Shown: positions 63,739-64,000 of the stretch, piece by piece
Position numbering within the stretch: position 1 is the first letter of the stretch
Layout: the number at the start of each line of letters is the position of its first letter
From: Archangium sp.
GTDB lineage: Bacteria > Myxococcota > Myxococcia > Myxococcales > Myxococcaceae
Assembly: GCA_030681645.1 (NCBI GenBank)
Contig: JAUXRX010000042.1
Span: 186,001-250,000 of the forward strand
Reading direction: 5' to 3'
DNA length: 64,000 nucleotides
The notes under the pieces: model-generated
Seen by the model: only the letters and a program-made list of their open reading frames with translations
Database searches by the model: none
What the model was told of the DNA's origin: nothing
Program-made: the position numbers and the translations under genes

Positions 63739-64000
63739 ATGAAAAAGAAACTGATCATCGGCGCGTTGGTGGCGAGCGCAGGCGCGGTCGGCTGGTACGC
63801 GTGGCACGGCGGCGCGGCCCCACAGAAGACCCTCGACCCGCGGGCCGCCGCCCCGCTCGGGGTGGACCCCGTCGCGGCGCTGCCCGCGTACGAGCCGGGC
63901 AGCAGCGTGTGCCGCTTCACCCAGGGCTGGCGGGCCTCGTACGACTACCGCGGCCAGGTCGACTCGACCCTGACGCTGGCCGGGCAGCCGGTCGCCGGCA
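63739..64000 (+). CDS. Exported protein, 3' end outside window
   Basis: The first 87 codons only. ATG 63739 starts MKKKLIIGALVASAGAVGWY, a signal anchor or signal peptide, followed by an Ala/Pro-rich stretch and YEPGSSVCRFTQGWRASYDY then RGQVDSTLTLAGQPV. The start of regular beta strands after a short tether faintly recalls the N-terminal barrel of large lipid-transfer (vitellogenin-like) proteins, a weak resemblance. Third gene of the exported-protein operon. Confidence 0.7.
   Translation, partial: MKKKLIIGALVASAGAVGWYAWHGGAAPQKTLDPRAAAPLGVDPVAALPAYEPGSSVCRFTQGWRASYDYRGQVDSTLTLAGQPVAG

Overview
This is a GC-rich window with long genes, frequent GTG/TTG starts and large antisense shadow frames. 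The protein families point to a myxobacterium (Myxococcota). The strongest markers are a DUF2378/TIGR02265 gene (34951-35493), a 'gmx1'-type sigma-70 family factor (30189-31010), an AgmX/PglI-C-like protein, four multidomain Ser/Thr kinases, and many Cys-rich lipoproteins carrying NGxExDVDCGG motifs. No rRNA, tRNA, CRISPR array or phage module was seen.

Layout. 1-7.6 kb: a minus-strand operon (OmpA/TSP3 barrel > FecR > CHASE2-cyclase > Cys-rich lipoprotein) in which every junction is a 4-bp ATGA overlap. 7.7-14.5 kb: VWA protein, PilZ-kinase fusion, metallophosphoesterase and a large lipase-like lipoprotein. 14.5-19.4 kb: a patchwork with a small unknown gene, a HAD phosphatase, a less GC-rich secreted protein, a DUF1615 lipoprotein, a deleted duplicate of the small gene, a 40-bp perfect palindrome and a repeat-protein remnant. 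19.5-24.5 kb: a 1381-residue kinase with a degenerate C-terminal HD-like domain, preceded by four small closely packed genes. 24.7-33.4 kb: a DUF3857/transglutaminase-TPR protein, an unknown lipoprotein and a sigma factor-kinase pair. 33.5-39.2 kb: AI-2E-type permease, DUF2378 protein and an arsenic-resistance operon (thioredoxin, arsA remnant, thioredoxin, CcdA-like, arsR, acr3, arsC). 39.3-49 kb: zinc-ribbon protein, SDR remnant, atypical orphan gene, kinase-TPR, MpaB-type oxygenase, collagen-like lipoprotein, a second broken arsA and small secreted proteins. 49-54 kb: HAD hydrolase and two tandem DUF4139 (MuiA-like) proteins. 54-55.2 kb: a hairpin element, an orphan AbiEi-like protein and a small unknown gene. 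55.3 kb to the right edge: three consecutive genes for large exported proteins with a cysteine-peptidase-like domain, SUEL-lectin-like and C-type-lectin-like domains, and a third exported protein cut by the window edge.

Two families of short palindromic repeats recur. Family A (CCCTCTCCCC...GGGGAGAGGG) lies between genes, sometimes provides the Shine-Dalgarno sequence of the next gene, and once sits inside a coding region in frame. Family B (TTCACCCCGAGCGGAGTCGA) has expanded in frame inside the linkers of two large proteins and occurs once in a third. Both arsA loci are broken.

The strongest candidates for undescribed biology are the exported operon at the right end (55288-64000), the OmpA-FecR-CHASE2 cyclase operon at the left end, and the small-gene cluster at 23671-24550. 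All functional statements come from reading motifs by eye. No database search was run.
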